Assembly (NCBI RefSeq): GCF_020740795.1
Contig: NC_067304.1
Location: 5,074,056-5,138,055, forward strand
Source of the DNA: Apus apus
Taxonomy: Eukaryota > Chordata > Aves > Apodiformes > Apodidae
Reading direction: 5' to 3'
DNA length: 64,000 nt
Shown here: positions 1 through 12,606 of the stretch, in pieces
Position numbering within the stretch: the first letter of the stretch is position 1
Layout: each line of letters starts with the position of its first letter
The notes under the pieces: generated by a model
What the model was told of the DNA's origin: nothing
Seen by the model: the letters and a program-made list of their open reading frames with translations, nothing else
The model's database searches: none
Made by a program: the position numbers and the translations under genes

Positions 1-524
1 GTCCTCAGGTGTCCCAAGGGGACCCCAACTTTTGGAACAGGCACATCTGGGGACACCACATCCTTTAAACAAATGATAAATGCAGCGGGGGCAGCAGCAC
101 TGGAAGCAACAAGGGAAGTTTTCTCAGCATCGTTTACAAACTGCTGGGAGCAGTGGGGAGCTGGCAGGAGGAGGGTGACCCCGGCAGGGAAACCGCGGCT
201 GCCTTGCAGCTTCTGCTGCTAAAGCAGAGTCAGCTTCCAGACAAGTTACAGAATTTGTTCTTCTAGACTGTACTTGCTCAGGAAACTCCTCTTCCTTGCT
301 CTGATGACCACTCACTGGCTGGTGAACCCCTGCCCCACAGCCAGCCCGGGAGCAGTGCAGCAGCACTGGGCAGCACTGGGCAGCATGCTGGGACTCTGGG
401 CTTGTGTGTTTTACAGGGCACAGTTGTCAAGGTTGCTGTCAGAATCTCATCACAGCTTGTCTGCTCTGAGAGTTGTCATGAATAAATTGTACCAAGCCCT
501 GCTTGCTCTGCAGCACCTGTAGGA

Positions 525-537
525 GTTAATGATTAAC
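525..537. promoter_or_regulatory. HNF1-type palindrome
   Basis: The 13-mer GTTAATGATTAAC matches the full HNF1A/HNF1B consensus (GTTAAT-N-ATTAAC) on both half-sites. HNF1 is a known regulator of liver, gut and kidney epithelial genes. No promoter is recognised next to it, so it could be an enhancer element for a neighbouring gene. The match is seen directly; function is inferred. Confidence 0.45.
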
Positions 538-1990
538 CTCCAGCCAGGGCAGTGCTCTCGGAGCAAGTCAGACACTTTATCACCCTGCATAAACCCTCGT
601 GCAAGGATTAGTGGGGACCCTTTCTGCCTCTTGCTGGACTCCAGAGTTAAAAGGCCAGGCCAGCAGCTCAGCAAGGCTGGCAGGGGCAGAGCCAGAGCAC
701 AGGTGTTAAGAGCAGGAACAAGGAACCTTGGATCTAGTTTGGTTTTAGGACACCAGATAAATTTGCATCTCTGGCAGGTGAACCCAAACCAGGAAAACCC
801 TGGCTGTTTGAACACAGCAGGAGTCAGCAGTAAAAGGCCTGAGTGTGTGTGGGGAAGCTCATCTCTGCTGCCTGGCTCTTCCTTCCCTGCAGGTCCTTTC
901 TCCCCAGCAAAGCTCTGCAGACACGGGGCCGTGACAAGGTCTGGGGCTCAGCTGCCTCTGCTCTTTCAAAATTCCATTGGAAGCGAAGAACAGGGAGAAA
1001 AGGCAATGGAGAGAAACACAGAGTATATTGTGTTAAATCCTGCACTGGGCTGTCCTGGGCATGGACAGGGGCCACTCCAGGTGCTGATCTGAGCAGAACT
1101 CAGGTTGACCTGAGGACATCCCCTACACAGTCACCTCTTAACATGATGGAACAGCTCTGTACCTCAGCTAACCCTTGGCTGGGGGGAGTTAGGAGGACAC
1201 CAGTTTTCAGGGAATGTTGCTCCTGTGCTTGAGAGTCTGCCCCACTGTTTTTTCATTAATAACTGTGAACAACCGGGGTTGGTTTCTTCTGGAGGCTGTG
1301 GCCCTGTACAGCTGATGTTCTTTGATACCTCCAAAATTTAACAAACCACTTCTCCTGAATTTGATCTTTGTAATGAAAGGTGTGAGCAAGAATGTTTTTA
1401 ACTGGGATAGTAGGTCTTGACAGGCTCATGTAGACATGGAAATGATATGTCTGAGCCAGGATGGGACTGATAGTTAAGAAGGAGACAAATACTCCATGCA
1501 AAATGCAAAGCTGAGTGTTTTCTTTAGGTTTTTCCTAACACCCTGCACTGTGTAAACACAGTCTGTATAATCTGCATCAAGGCACTGAGGGCACATTTAC
1601 CAACTATTCACGTTGCTTCCAAAATATTATGGTCTTCTTCATGGTTGTTTTTTTTTGACTCGGATCTGCTGTGGTTTTGCCTTCTGGGCAAAAATCAAGC
1701 AAATTATGCCCAGAATTAAGCAGTATGAAGTCTGCTGGAAACTCAGCTAGAATTTGGATAAACCTGGAGACAGATTTTGTTTCTTTTCTTGCTTTTCTCC
1801 CATCCATCTCCCAGGCACCCCCAGGTGCCATTAATAAGTATTAACAAGCAGTAATGGGTGGGAGCACCCTTGCCCTTGTCTCTCAGGGAGCAGAGCAGCA
1901 TCCCTGCAGCTCCTGGCATCAGCTGGGGGCTGGAGGAGCCCAGCTGGGACAGCTGGTACCTCACCTGGCCACCCACCAGCTTTTTCCCCA

Positions 1991-2160
1991 TATAAAAGAA
2001 GGTTCATCAACCTGCTTGAGCTCTTGCCAGTCTGCAAACTGGGGCTGTTTTGGCTGCTCCTACATCAGGTGATGGTGGGGACCCTATGGGCACTTGGCTG
2101 AGGAGCAGCTTCTGACTGGAGACTCTGCTGATGAGAGACATGGGCTGGGCCAGAGCAAAG
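1991..2160 (+). promoter_or_regulatory. TATA box and possible orphan first exon
   Basis: TATAAAAG lies at 1991-1998. A start of transcription about 30 bp downstream would give an exon of roughly 140 nt ending at 2160 before a consensus GTAAGT donor. Near its 3' end an ATG at 2131 opens ten codons (MRDMGWARAK) that run in frame into the donor. A short upstream frame starts near 2070 and ends before it. No second exon was identified, so this may be a chance alignment of signals or the start of a non-coding or unrecognised transcript. Confidence 0.25.
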
Positions 2161-3983
2161 GTAAGTCTCTTCCTTTGAGTCTGGGGAGGTGGAGTTCCAG
2201 CCAAGTTAATCAAAACCAGGGAGTAAAAATGGTGTAAGATACATGCCGAGGATAAAAGTGAAGTTTGGTTAGACTTCCTAGCAGAAACCTCACTCCCAAA
2301 GGTTGTTTATCAAGCTGTGATGGAGGTGGAGTGATGCTCATTAACAGGATTTGTGCACAGGGCTTGGTTGGTATGAGATGGAAATAAAAGGAAGTGAATT
2401 AGCACAGTAGCCACAGAGAGATCAGGGTAGTTCTTCTGGGAATGAACTCCAGCTCTCTGTCTTTCCACAAGGTGAATGGGTCCCTAGGCTGAGTCACTCA
2501 GCCTGGAAAATCCCTGTTCCAAAAGCTGGCATTGCTGGTTAATCCTGCAAGCAAAACGTGGCACTTTATGGGCTAGTTATGTTTGCAGCCCTGAGGAGTG
2601 AAGGTGTTTATCCCTGGGGGCTGTGTGGCTCCTGGGCTGAGACCTCACACAAGAACAGAGCTGTGAGGCTGCTGGGGCCACCCAGGGTGCAGCCCCACTG
2701 CTGATGGATGGATCCTGCTCTGGCAGGGGAGCACAGCCGCCTCTCAGCTCCTCGGGGCTTTTTATAGCATTAGGGAATGGTTTCCTAAAACCAAGCTGTG
2801 CTTTTGCTTTGGTCAGGGTGGCCCCAGCTGTGCTTGCTGGTCCTGCCTGGCCATGCCAACCCAGCTCCAGGCTTAAGCCAGGGCACTGGGCTCAGGCTGC
2901 GGGAGATGAGAACTTCCCAGGCTCCTTCTCCCTTTTGGAACCGATGTGCCTGCAAGACAGGAGCTTGCTGAGCAACCTGCTGAGTTTTTGGTCAGGTCGC
3001 AGCCCGTGTGGCTTCTCCTGGCTTCCTCCCTGGTGCCCAGCTTTGTGCTGCTGCTGCCAGCCCAGAAGGAGTTCAGTTGATTGTTTAACTGCCCATGAGC
3101 ATTTTCCCCTGGGGTGAAGCGGAGCTAACTGAGGTGTCAGCTCTTGCATTCCTTGGGTTCTTCCCGTGGGTCAGTCCTGTGCCCTGCACCTCGGCACACC
3201 TTTACTGGGGGTTGTGAAGAGATGCAGCTCTCACAGAAGGATGCCCTCCCCTTCCTTCCCTGCAAAACCACAGCTCTGCTGGCTCCTGTTTGGGTCAGGA
3301 GGAGCCTGATCAGTGTCCTCAGCACTGACTTCAGGAGCTGGTTGTCCTGCCAGGTCAGCAATGAGAACGATTAGAGTGTAACCTCATCCTAACGCTGCAG
3401 GCAGTTAATTACCATCAGCAAACAGTTTAGTGCAACTGCCTCCAGGGGTCAGACCCTCTCTCAAGGAAGCCCACAGCAGATTTGAAGTTAAATTGCCTGT
3501 TAGGAACAAAGGCACTTGCAGGTTCTCTAGGGGTCCAACACTGAGAGCCAGGATTGCAAGAAAGATTTTTATTTACTTATGTATTTTTGTGAGGAAATTA
3601 AAATGATCCTTCCAAGTTGAGCTGTTGGTGCAGCATCTCAGTTCATTTAGCTGCTGTGGGAGATGGGACAGGTTGGAAGGGACTGACTGGGGCAGCAGCC
3701 TGTTCTGGGTCACCCATCGCAGTCCAGCAGTGCTGGGGCAGACTTTGCATCTGATTATTGTTCTGGAAGGATTTACAAAAAATCCTGTCTTGTGCTGCTT
3801 CTGGGTTGCAGGAGGCCCAAGTCTCCAGGTCAGACCTCATCATCTGCCCAGCTGTGTCTGGGTCACTCCCACTCCTCAAGTCAAGAAATACTAAAGGCTA
3901 AAATTCCTTATTTAGCTTTACCAGAGCTCTGGCTCAAGATGAGTAAATCTGTATTACACAGTCAAATTTTGATCACATACAAG

Positions 3984-4834
3984 TTTATTACAGAAATAAA
4001 CCCCCATTGTTATGGAGGGTGCACAGCATAAACATTGACAGCATCAGCTGGGGCTGAAAGGTGCGAGAAGAGTTTGAAAGGGACTGAGATGGTGCTGTCT
4101 CAGATGTACTTCTCCCATGTTTTGGGCAGCATTTCTGGTTCTGCCACTGGCACACGATCTGTCACTTCCTAACCCTCACTTCACGATGTCTATCTCTGTG
4201 GTTGTGCTATAACCAGGTTGTTGGGGCTGGATGTGCAAGCAGGCTGGCAGAGGAGATGGGGGGACTGGTGCAGCCATCCTGGCTGGAGGAACACTCAGAC
4301 CTGGGGCTGTTGTGTTGAGCCCCACGCCAGTGCCCCTTGGTCCAGCAGTTTTTTTTTTAGTGTGGCAGTTGTGGCTTTTTGGAGGCACTTGCACAGGGCA
4401 GGTGAGTGCTCAGGCCTCGTAGGCTTTAGAGAAAGTTAACAAACCCCCATAAAACCCATAAGGAGCAGCAGAGTCCTGCAGTTCTTCCCAGAGAGGCTTT
4501 ATCCCCTTTTAAAATCAGCCAAAGCCGAATTCCATGGCTTCCCTGCTGCAAAGAATCCATAAATGCATTGAAGATCTGGTAGAAGAATATGCTCCATCCA
4601 CATGCTGAGTGATGCTTTATATAAATAGCTCATACACACCTACTATATACAGAATATTATGTACATGGGGTGTTGCTTTGTTTGGCATGAAGCTCTGGAC
4701 ACCTCTAATGGTACCTCTCCCAAAGATGCTGGGGCAGGAAATGGCAGCAGAAGATGCTCGAGGACAGGCAGTGAAGGCACCTGAATCTGGGGTGAAAAGC
4801 CCTTTTCCAGCCCCCCCTCCCCCCGCTCATGGAG
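3984..4834 (-). other. SARG: SARG 3'UTR with poly(A) signal
   Basis: On the minus strand the SARG stop codon lies at 4835-4837. The first well-placed AATAAA (TTTATT on the plus strand) is at 3984-3989, giving a predicted 3'UTR of about 0.85 kb. A second candidate signal lies near 3568. The end point is inferred from the signal only. Confidence 0.4.
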
Positions 4835-7800
4835 TTATTCCTTCAGCAGCCCGAGCTTCTTCAGAGCCTCTCGCCGGTTCTCGTCGGTCGCGCCCTTGGG
4901 GGAAATCTTCACACTGACACAGGAGCGGGGGGCCCGGGGGAAGCTGGGCAGGGGGTGGGATCTGCGCTTGCTGCCCTTCTCCGGCTCCACCTGGCCGGGC
5001 TCCTTCAGCTCCGCGAAGTCCTTCCCTGCCCCGAGGGACACGGGCCGGGGGCGGCTGCTCCGGAGGAAGCTCGGGGCGAGCCGCTCGATGAAGGACATCT
5101 TGCCCAGGGAGCTGCTGGTCTTGACGCTCTGCTCCTTGGCACTGGCCACGTAGCTGCCCAGCCCCACCCCGGAGCGCTCCAGGGTGTTGGATTTGAAGTT
5201 CAGCTGCCGGATTCCCGGCCCCGGCCCCTCTGCCGCGGGGCTGCGGGGCTCGGGCTGCCGGGCGCCTGGGAAAGGCGTCTCCCTGGGTTGGAAGGGGGCT
5301 CTGGGCTCCCTCCTGTTCTGTGACAATCCAAGCTTCTCCAGTGCCTCCTGATGGGCTTTCTCCCTTTCCTTGGGGTCGAGGTGCCCCGAATTTGCCTTCT
5401 CGGCAGCAGTGTCGCTGGCAGCGCTGGGCTGAGATGCAGCTGAGGATGCAGATGGGGCTTTTCCCTTCTGGCCGGGCTCCGTGGCAGGTGGCACTGAGCT
5501 GGTTTTGCTGGTTTTCAGGATAATATTTGGTGGCAATTTCCGTGGCTTGGGGGCAGTTGGAGGCCCATGCTTGGCATCTGTGTCTTGAGGCATCTCTTCC
5601 AGTATGGATCTCTCTGTCTGGCCCCATGAAGTCCACGTCTTGGTCTCCTTGCCCGTTTCCCTCTTGCCACCTGAGTGATTGCTCCGTGACCACTCATGGC
5701 TCACCAGGTCATCCTGAAAGGGATCTGGAGGTTGAATAATCAGAGATTCCAGGGACTTCATCTGGATTCTTACATTGGCTTGATCAAACTTGTCCCCCTT
5801 GCCCACCTCCTGTGAAGGTTTACCTCCTGGCACTGGGTCCTGCACGGTGTGGACAGTCACTTTGCTGTCAGAAACTCTGTGTGCTCTTTGTGCATTGGCT
5901 GCAGTGATGCTCCTTGGAAGACTGTAATAGCCTGGGCTTGGAGCTGTGCTTGAGAAGGTGGAGATGCTCTGACCACCCATCTGCTCTGCTGCATGCTGCT
6001 GGCCTGCACTTGTTGGGGAAGCCCCATTTTCCAAATCTAGGCAGAGAGAGAGATGAAGTCAGAACTTGCTGCTTTGCAGAGGGACACAGGACACACTTCA
6101 CTCCTGCTAAGCCAGGGCAGCCATGGCAGTGCTCACACCCAGAGCTTACCCAGGCCCCAGCTGCTACACTGGCTCTGCTAAGGGAGTCAGTTCCTTTGGA
6201 TTTGACACAGCACATGGTGAGTGAGGAGCCTTGGCAGCCTACTCAGAGCACCAGCAAAGCTGCTCTGCCCCACAGCTCTGGTGTGGGACTTAACCTCTCT
6301 CCATTGTTGCTGGCAGCTCTGGGTCACAACTGGGAAAGGGCAGCTGGTGCCCTTCCCACCTCACTGCCTATGGCCACCCCCCACCCTGGGATGACAAAAA
6401 CTGAAGCCACCCTGGCTTTAGTTTAGCACATGTGTAAAACTGGGGCAATGCTCCTCCCTGCCTGCCAAGGGAGAACAGTCCCTTCTCCAAGGAGGTTGCA
6501 GCTCAGGTTTCCAGCTTACCCTGAGGAACAGAGTCTCTCTTAGGCCATGTGCCAGGCAGCTTGGAGGGCTCTGTGTAGTCTGTCTCATCAGTAGAGACCC
6601 CGCTGTCCGCTTCTGCATCCAGCGAGCCAATGGTTTCTTCTAAGAACATCAAACACTCTTTCTCTTCCACAGATAAGTAGTCAAAACTGTTATCACTCTG
6701 AAAAAGAAACAAGTAAAGCAGGAGGCAGAGGTGTGTAGGTGTGTTATTCTTCCCAGCCTTGGCAGCTAAGAGGGGACCAGTGAGAGCTGCTGGCCAGAAA
6801 ACTTGGTCAGTGGCTGTTCAAAAACTGGTTCTTACAGACAGAGAAAACTAGACAACTTGCTACAAAAAAAAAAAAATGTAGTGATACTTACAGCCAGTTT
6901 TATATCACCCTACTATGAGCATCACAGGATATTCTTAACTTGGAACCTTGGCCTCTACTTTTTAGTTTTTTAGTTTACTTTGAAATATGAGCAAATGGGT
7001 AATATGAGTGTTCTGCAGGTACAGATCCATGCTGACCAGCAGTGTTGAATCTTAAAGACTTTTCCAAACACCATAAATTCTGTGGGTGGTGGTTCCAATC
7101 CTTGCTCTCCTATTCATACCCCAGCTTTGAAAGGAGTACAGTGAAATCCTGTTTAATTTTTGTTGCATTTCAAGTACCATGAGATAGGATTGCTCTGGCA
7201 GTGTCAGGCTACAAGGTGACACACATAATATGTCATGAAAAAACTGAGGTGCAGGAAAGGATGGAGTGTGCATCAGATCAACAAGCATGGAGGAGAAATT
7301 GTCTCAGGTGGAGCTGTTGTACAGGGACATCTATCCAAATCTTATACTGTGCAATATTGCAACCAGTTTTTCCATCTCTAATCAATTTCAGAGGGTTTGA
7401 TTTTGGTTTGCAATACATTTAATAGAAAACCTGTTCAGGGCTTACACATATCAATTATGCTCCAAGTCAGACAGGATGTAATTAGTCCATCAATCTTGGA
7501 ATCAGTGTTTGGAGACAAACAAGCTTTAATGGACAGATAGTGAAAAATTACACATCTACACCCATGGTCCAAACTCGTCTCTGCCTTAACTAGGAAATTA
7601 ATCTCTTGCCAGCCAGGAGGAGCAGGGCTCACTGTCTCTTCCAGGTGAAGTCAGCTGTGTTGGAGCCAGTCTGACCCATTTATCCAACTGGTCTAATCCC
7701 TCCCTGGGGAACCCGCTGAGCTCCTCCTGCCCTGTGCCTGCACTATCTGCCTCTGCATCTTCAGGCAGCGCAGGAGCTGCTGGGCTTGGGGTATCATTTC

Positions 7801-8158
7801 CCTGAGCAGACCTTGCAGGAGTGAAGGCTCAGGGTGGCTGCCACACACGTGGCAGGATTGAAAGTCTGGGAGTGCTTTGAGGCAGGAATTAATTTGGTTC
7901 TTGTGCTGCCCTTTGGCACAGCACCGTGTCAGTGCCCCCGGGTGCTTTCAAAGCCTGATGGAGACTGGTTTCAAGCAGAGATCTGGACAAAATCCTTTCT
8001 TGGCTGCCAAAAGGGGCAAGTTGGGCCCCTGCTGTGCCCAGGCTGGGTGCATCGGGGTTACTCACCTGCTGAGAGTGGTTGGAGGCCGTGCTGACCATGC
8101 TGTCACAGCTGCCCGGGTTGCAGCCAGCCATCCCCAGCCCCAGCTCCTTCCTCGGCAT
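4835..8158 (-). CDS. SARG: SARG (C1orf116), specifically androgen-regulated gene protein
   Basis: There are three coding exons on the minus strand: 8158-8066, 6697-6520 and 6036-4835 (1473 nt, 490 aa). All junctions are GT-AG and in phase. The start is the ATG at 8158 (MPRKELG...), inside an exon whose acceptor lies just upstream at about 8195. The N-terminus carries the family motif EEKECLMFLEETIGSLD with the DSGVSTDE stretch after it. PKPRKLPPNI is near residue 253, NFKSNTLERSGVGL near 370, SRPRPVSLGAGKDF near 417, and the C-terminus ends in REALKKLGLLKE. These match the human protein as I remember it; human is about 600 aa, so the low-complexity middle is shorter here. It is a predicted soluble, largely disordered protein whose molecular function is not established; the human gene responds to androgen. 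Its place beside YOD1 is the conserved order. A second EALEKLGL motif at about 320-328 echoes the C-terminus. Confidence 0.93.
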
Positions 8159-8195
8159 GTCCCAGCCTGCCGCGGCCGCAGGCGTGATGTCCTGG
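8159..8195 (-). other. SARG: SARG 5'UTR part of first coding exon
   Basis: On the minus strand a pyrimidine-rich acceptor ends at 8196, so the exon carrying the ATG starts at 8195 and holds 37 nt of 5'UTR. At least one upstream non-coding exon is therefore expected at higher coordinates; it was not located. Confidence 0.5.
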
Positions 8196-11100
8196 CTGAA
8201 GGGGAAGAAAAGGAGAGAGGATCAGCTGTGGTGGGAGCCCCCTGGCTCAGCTGCAGAGAGGGCAGGCAGGCTGGGAAGCTGTTGAATGGATCTGGAGAAG
8301 ATGCAGATGGCTTTTTTCAAAGCAACCTTGGAACTGAAGTTTTCCCCAGAAGAGCTGGAAATAGGAGAAGCTCTGGATTGCCAATCCAGGGCCATCTGGT
8401 GTTTGTGGTCAGCTAATCATGGGAGGGGGGAAGCGGATGCAGTGGTTTCTGAGCACAGGAAGAGGCTGAAAACCCAACTCGGCCTTGGAGCTCAGCAGCA
8501 GTGATCTGTCCTGATGCAAGCCCAGTTCTGCCTGGTGGGACCCTGCCCCTCATCCACCTCAACCCCAGCTGACGGGCTCCCCACCCTCCCAACATGCTGA
8601 CCCAAAGTGCTGCCATTTAGTCACAGCTTTGCTCTGCCAGGAGCTTCCTCCTGGCAAGGAGCTTTCTCTGCCACCCTTTCCCCGGGAGCCATGGGGGTGT
8701 GGGGCCCGGGGAGGTGCCCCTGTACCTTCAGGGCACGCCCGGGTGTGTGCGGGCACACGCCTGGCAGCGCCTGCTGGGAGCTGAGCCCTGGCTGCTGCTG
8801 TGTCTGCTGGAATCCAGTGTCCCCCTCCGCTTACGGCAATGCACTCCTGCTCCTCAGCTGGATGCAGCCCATACCCTGGCACCCATGGGCCCCCACCGTG
8901 GTAGATGTTGGCTGATGAACAACCTGCTGTTGGGGGTTTTAAAAGCAAGAGCCCTCCTAGGGAAGGGTCCCAGGTGGTGGAGGGTGCCTGGTCAGGAGAG
9001 CTCTGCTGCCAGTGGAGAGAAGTTGCACAGCCCCCAAGAAGTCTAAGCACTTCTGGATGTGAAGCATTAAAGCTTCCAGAACGTACCAGCAGCTCTGTAT
9101 TTCCTTCACCCTCCCATTCTTCAGGAGAAGAGAGCTGGGCTGTGGAGGCTGATGAGAGTGGCAAAACAAACAACCCCCCCCCCAACACACACGGGCCCAC
9201 GCAAGAGGATTTGCTTGTTGGAAGACAGAGGAGCCCTTTGTGCTGTAACCTGGCCATGCAGGAACACACTGCTGCTTTTTTTCTTGTAGCAGAATCAGGG
9301 AATTAGATCTAGAGATAAGGGAGCAGAACTGGCTGCTTGTTCAGAGAGTTAGACCCTGAAAGAATTCCTTTGTAATTGGAATATGCCGCAAAAATCAGAT
9401 TTCGACACCCACGCTCTGACAGATCCAATCTTTCCACACAGGAGGAGTTTAATATTTCAGTCTCAGCCTTGCATTATTTACTGCTTACATTACATTTCAG
9501 TTAGTGGTGGTTTTGGAGCAGCAATGCCCTGGATTCTTTCAATTTGGGTAACTTTATAGCCAGAGCTTTTAGCTGGCAGAACCAGAGATGCTGACTGAGT
9601 TTGGGGGGTTTTAGGCTTCTGCAAGCCACATAGCTCTACTGTGCACCAAAATATTTGTCAAATGAAATATGAACCTACTTTTAAGAAGCAAGAGACTGTC
9701 AGCTGCATGGTGGAGATTGCTGCAATGCTCCTCGTGGCCTTCCACCCTGCTGGATAAATCTGAGGGAGCAAAACACTCCTGAGGAAGTGAAAGTCTTGCT
9801 CAGACTTGATGCCTGCAGCTGCTTGAAGCCAACAATGTCTGCTGTGTAAAGCAGTTTGGGGGCCCAGCAGAGCTGGTTTCTCCCTGAGGATGCCCACCAT
9901 CCCCAGCCCATGGGAAGAAATAATTTACTCTTGTTCAAACGGCATTTGCGGACACATGAAGGAGCTGCCAAGGCTTTGGTGCCCGCCAAGCCCCAGCTCA
10001 CGAGGAGGCAAAGTTCAGCCCGGAGCTTGTGGGACACAGAAACAAGAAGTTCATTTTCCTGCCCACTAGTTCCCTGATACAATTACGGCTCTAACACATT
10101 CATCCGACTTGGGAAAGAGGAAAAGTGAGTGTTAAAAATTCCCAGTTTTTATGATTCAGGAGGATTTTAGAGTTCTTTCCTTTTGCTGAATAACATGGCA
10201 TTTCAGCCACAAACTAAAAATATGACTGAGCTTTTAAATTAAGACCTGGTACTTGAAAAGCTGGTTTTCAATTGTGTATATATCTCCCCCTTCTCACCCC
10301 CCCCCCCCCCCCGAAAAAAAAAAGCTTTTAGAAGAAGCTATTTTTTTACCTAAAAGAAAAGGTCACTTTACACCGCTTTTGTGACAGCTGCCCTAACTGT
10401 CCTTCACAAACATTAAAGAGGTGCTGGGTAGCAATTAATGTTAATTGCTTTATATGAAGAGGCTACTTTCTTTTAAGCCCAGTAGCACTACCAGCACTCT
10501 CACCCCTCTCCAGCAGTGTTACCCAACCCTGGCATTTCTGCTGTTTGAGACAGAGCAGCCATAACCCCCTGAGCCTCCCAGCTGCCAGCAAAGGGCTCCT
10601 TCCTGGGACAGCTTGAACCACAAAGCAAAGCACCACTTGCAGGTACCATCCCGGCTGCTCCTGCTCTGCAGCAGCACAGTGGGATGGATCCCTCGGGGTG
10701 GAAGGAGACGATGGTGGCAGGTCTATAGTTCCTCCTGTTTAAACAGGTGATTCCAGTGCTCATTGCAACTGCCTGAGCTGTTTGCTGTCCCGAGCAGAAG
10801 TTTTCCCAGCCTCTCTGCTGGCAGCAGCTGGTCTCCTCGGCTTTCCTCCCACCACCACTTTCAAACCACCTCATCCATCTTCCCTGGTGCCACCTCCTAT
10901 GACACCTCTAGCACTTTCCCCTTCCAAAGCAAAGCAAGTCCATAGACCCACGGGTGCCCAGAGCCCTGCGTGCCCCCAGGCAGAGCCCCTCACCCACAGC
11001 CCATTCAGCAGGAAAAGGACAGAAAGCAAAGGATGAGAAGGAATAGAGATCATTATATTTTTTTCTTTTTTTTCCTTTTTTCTTTTTTTACCAGGCTGTC

Positions 11101-12606
11101 TGCTGTTTCACGCTGCCCAAATCCTTGTCCCAGCCGTGCCTATCCCAGGGCTTCTTTGCTTTTCTGGACTAACCAAACAGAGCCGGGTTACACATTAACT
11201 CACCTCCCTGGCAGAGATAAGGCTGCACGGGTGCTCAGCAGGTGGGTGCTGGTAGGTGGGTGCTGGTGGGTGAGCCCCTGGCCCCTCACCTGCAGCTGCA
11301 CCGGGGCGAGACGCTCACCTCGCATCCATGCAAGGCAGGTTCTTACCGCTCCGGGCTGGGGTCACAGCTCAGCCAAGCCCCGAAAACACCTTCATGTCCT
11401 GACCTGAAGCAGCCGGGTCCCTGCGAGCCGCGCTCTCCTGCAGCCCTGCCCCAGCAGCAGGCAGGGCAGGCAGCGGGGCAGGCAGCTGCAGGCAGCTCTG
11501 CTCGGTACCACCCAGCTCACTCACTTCCCGGCTTGGCTGGTGTCCTCTGCTGTCCTGGGCAGGGGTTTCGCCGGAGCCTGCTCGGTGCGGAGCCTGTTCT
11601 GCCGCATTGCTGCTCGCTGAGACGCCGGGGCCCAGGGCAGCCCGCACCAGCCCGCGCCTCGGTGCGCCCTAATTAGCTGCTTTGCTGGGTGTTTGCGCCG
11701 GGCGCTGCTGAAGGCATTACCCCACAACTGGTTTATTCTCTTCGGTGGTTTTGTGCATGAGATCCCTCAGCTCCGGGTAGGTCCCGGTTCCTGCTTGCTT
11801 CCAAAACACAGTCACTAGAACAGGAATCCACTCTCGTGGCACCAGAGCCTTCCCAGACACCCAGTGTTTGCAGACTGCTGGTGTGAGCTGCGAGCAGGTT
11901 CTTGTAAAGAAGGACAAAAAGCTATTTTACAGGGGAAGGTTCACCACTGAGCTTTATTTGTGTGTCAGAAGAGGGGGTGCCCAGGCCATGCATGTTCTGG
12001 GGCTTGTTCTGTGCATACTGCCCTGCTGCAGCTGCCACTTTGCCCTGCCTGGTGTGGCTCCCTGCAGGCATTGAGCCCCTCTGTGGGTTCACCCCCGTCT
12101 CTAATGCTGTGAACTCTTTCTTCCCTGGGCAGCTTCAGGTTGAGTCATAGAGCCTGGGTGAAACCCCCAAGGTGATCCTCATAGTCCCCTTCTTCTTAGT
12201 TGCCCTCCTCACCCACACTAATACTTTCCCTACAACTGCTGCCAGGGCATTTCCTTTGGCAGCTCCCACCCCGAGGAGGAGGGAGCCACCTCCACAGCCA
12301 CTTTGCCAGGTAAGGTAAAGCAGAGCCCAGTTATTCCATTTGCAACACTGGGTGATGTTGAGTCCCAGTGCCCAACCTGCCCAGGCTACGCTGCAAAAGC
12401 AGCTGAAAGAACTGCAGTGTCTATCACCCCAACTTTGGGCTCTCCTGTTAAAATTACAGCTTTTCACTCTGACAACCAATGCTTAGGCCATGGCTCCCCC
12501 TGATCCCTTGTGTCAGCTCTGCAAGGTGCTCCTCACTGCCTAACTGCAGCAAAGTTCAGAACTGTTAGAGCCACCAGACTCATTCACGTTTTCATGCTTC
12601 AGTGAT
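8196..12606. other. SARG-YOD1 interval, no gene recognised
   Basis: No protein-coding exon was recognised. A GC-rich, CpG-containing patch at about 11390-11720 is the best candidate for the SARG promoter and first non-coding exon, by position only. A C-run followed by an A-run lies at about 10300-10323, and a perfect 20-bp interrupted palindrome at 10430-10449. SARG's upstream non-coding exon should lie somewhere here. Confidence 0.4.

Larger units (their letters stand above)
1..3983. other. Stretch with no recognised gene
   Basis: No exon with a recognisable protein match was found on either strand. Open frames here are short and have no family signature. The positions worth noting are a perfect HNF1-type palindrome at 525-537 and a TATA box at 1991-1998 followed by a possible first exon that ends in a consensus donor at 2160/2161. 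By known synteny the next genes leftward (FCAMR, PIGR) would lie beyond or near this edge, but none of their immunoglobulin-domain exons are visible. Confidence 0.5.

Noticed and set aside
529-1092. Plus-strand open frame of 187 codons
   Set aside because: No recognisable domain, no consistent codon pattern and overlapping frames on both strands; likely chance in GC-rich DNA.
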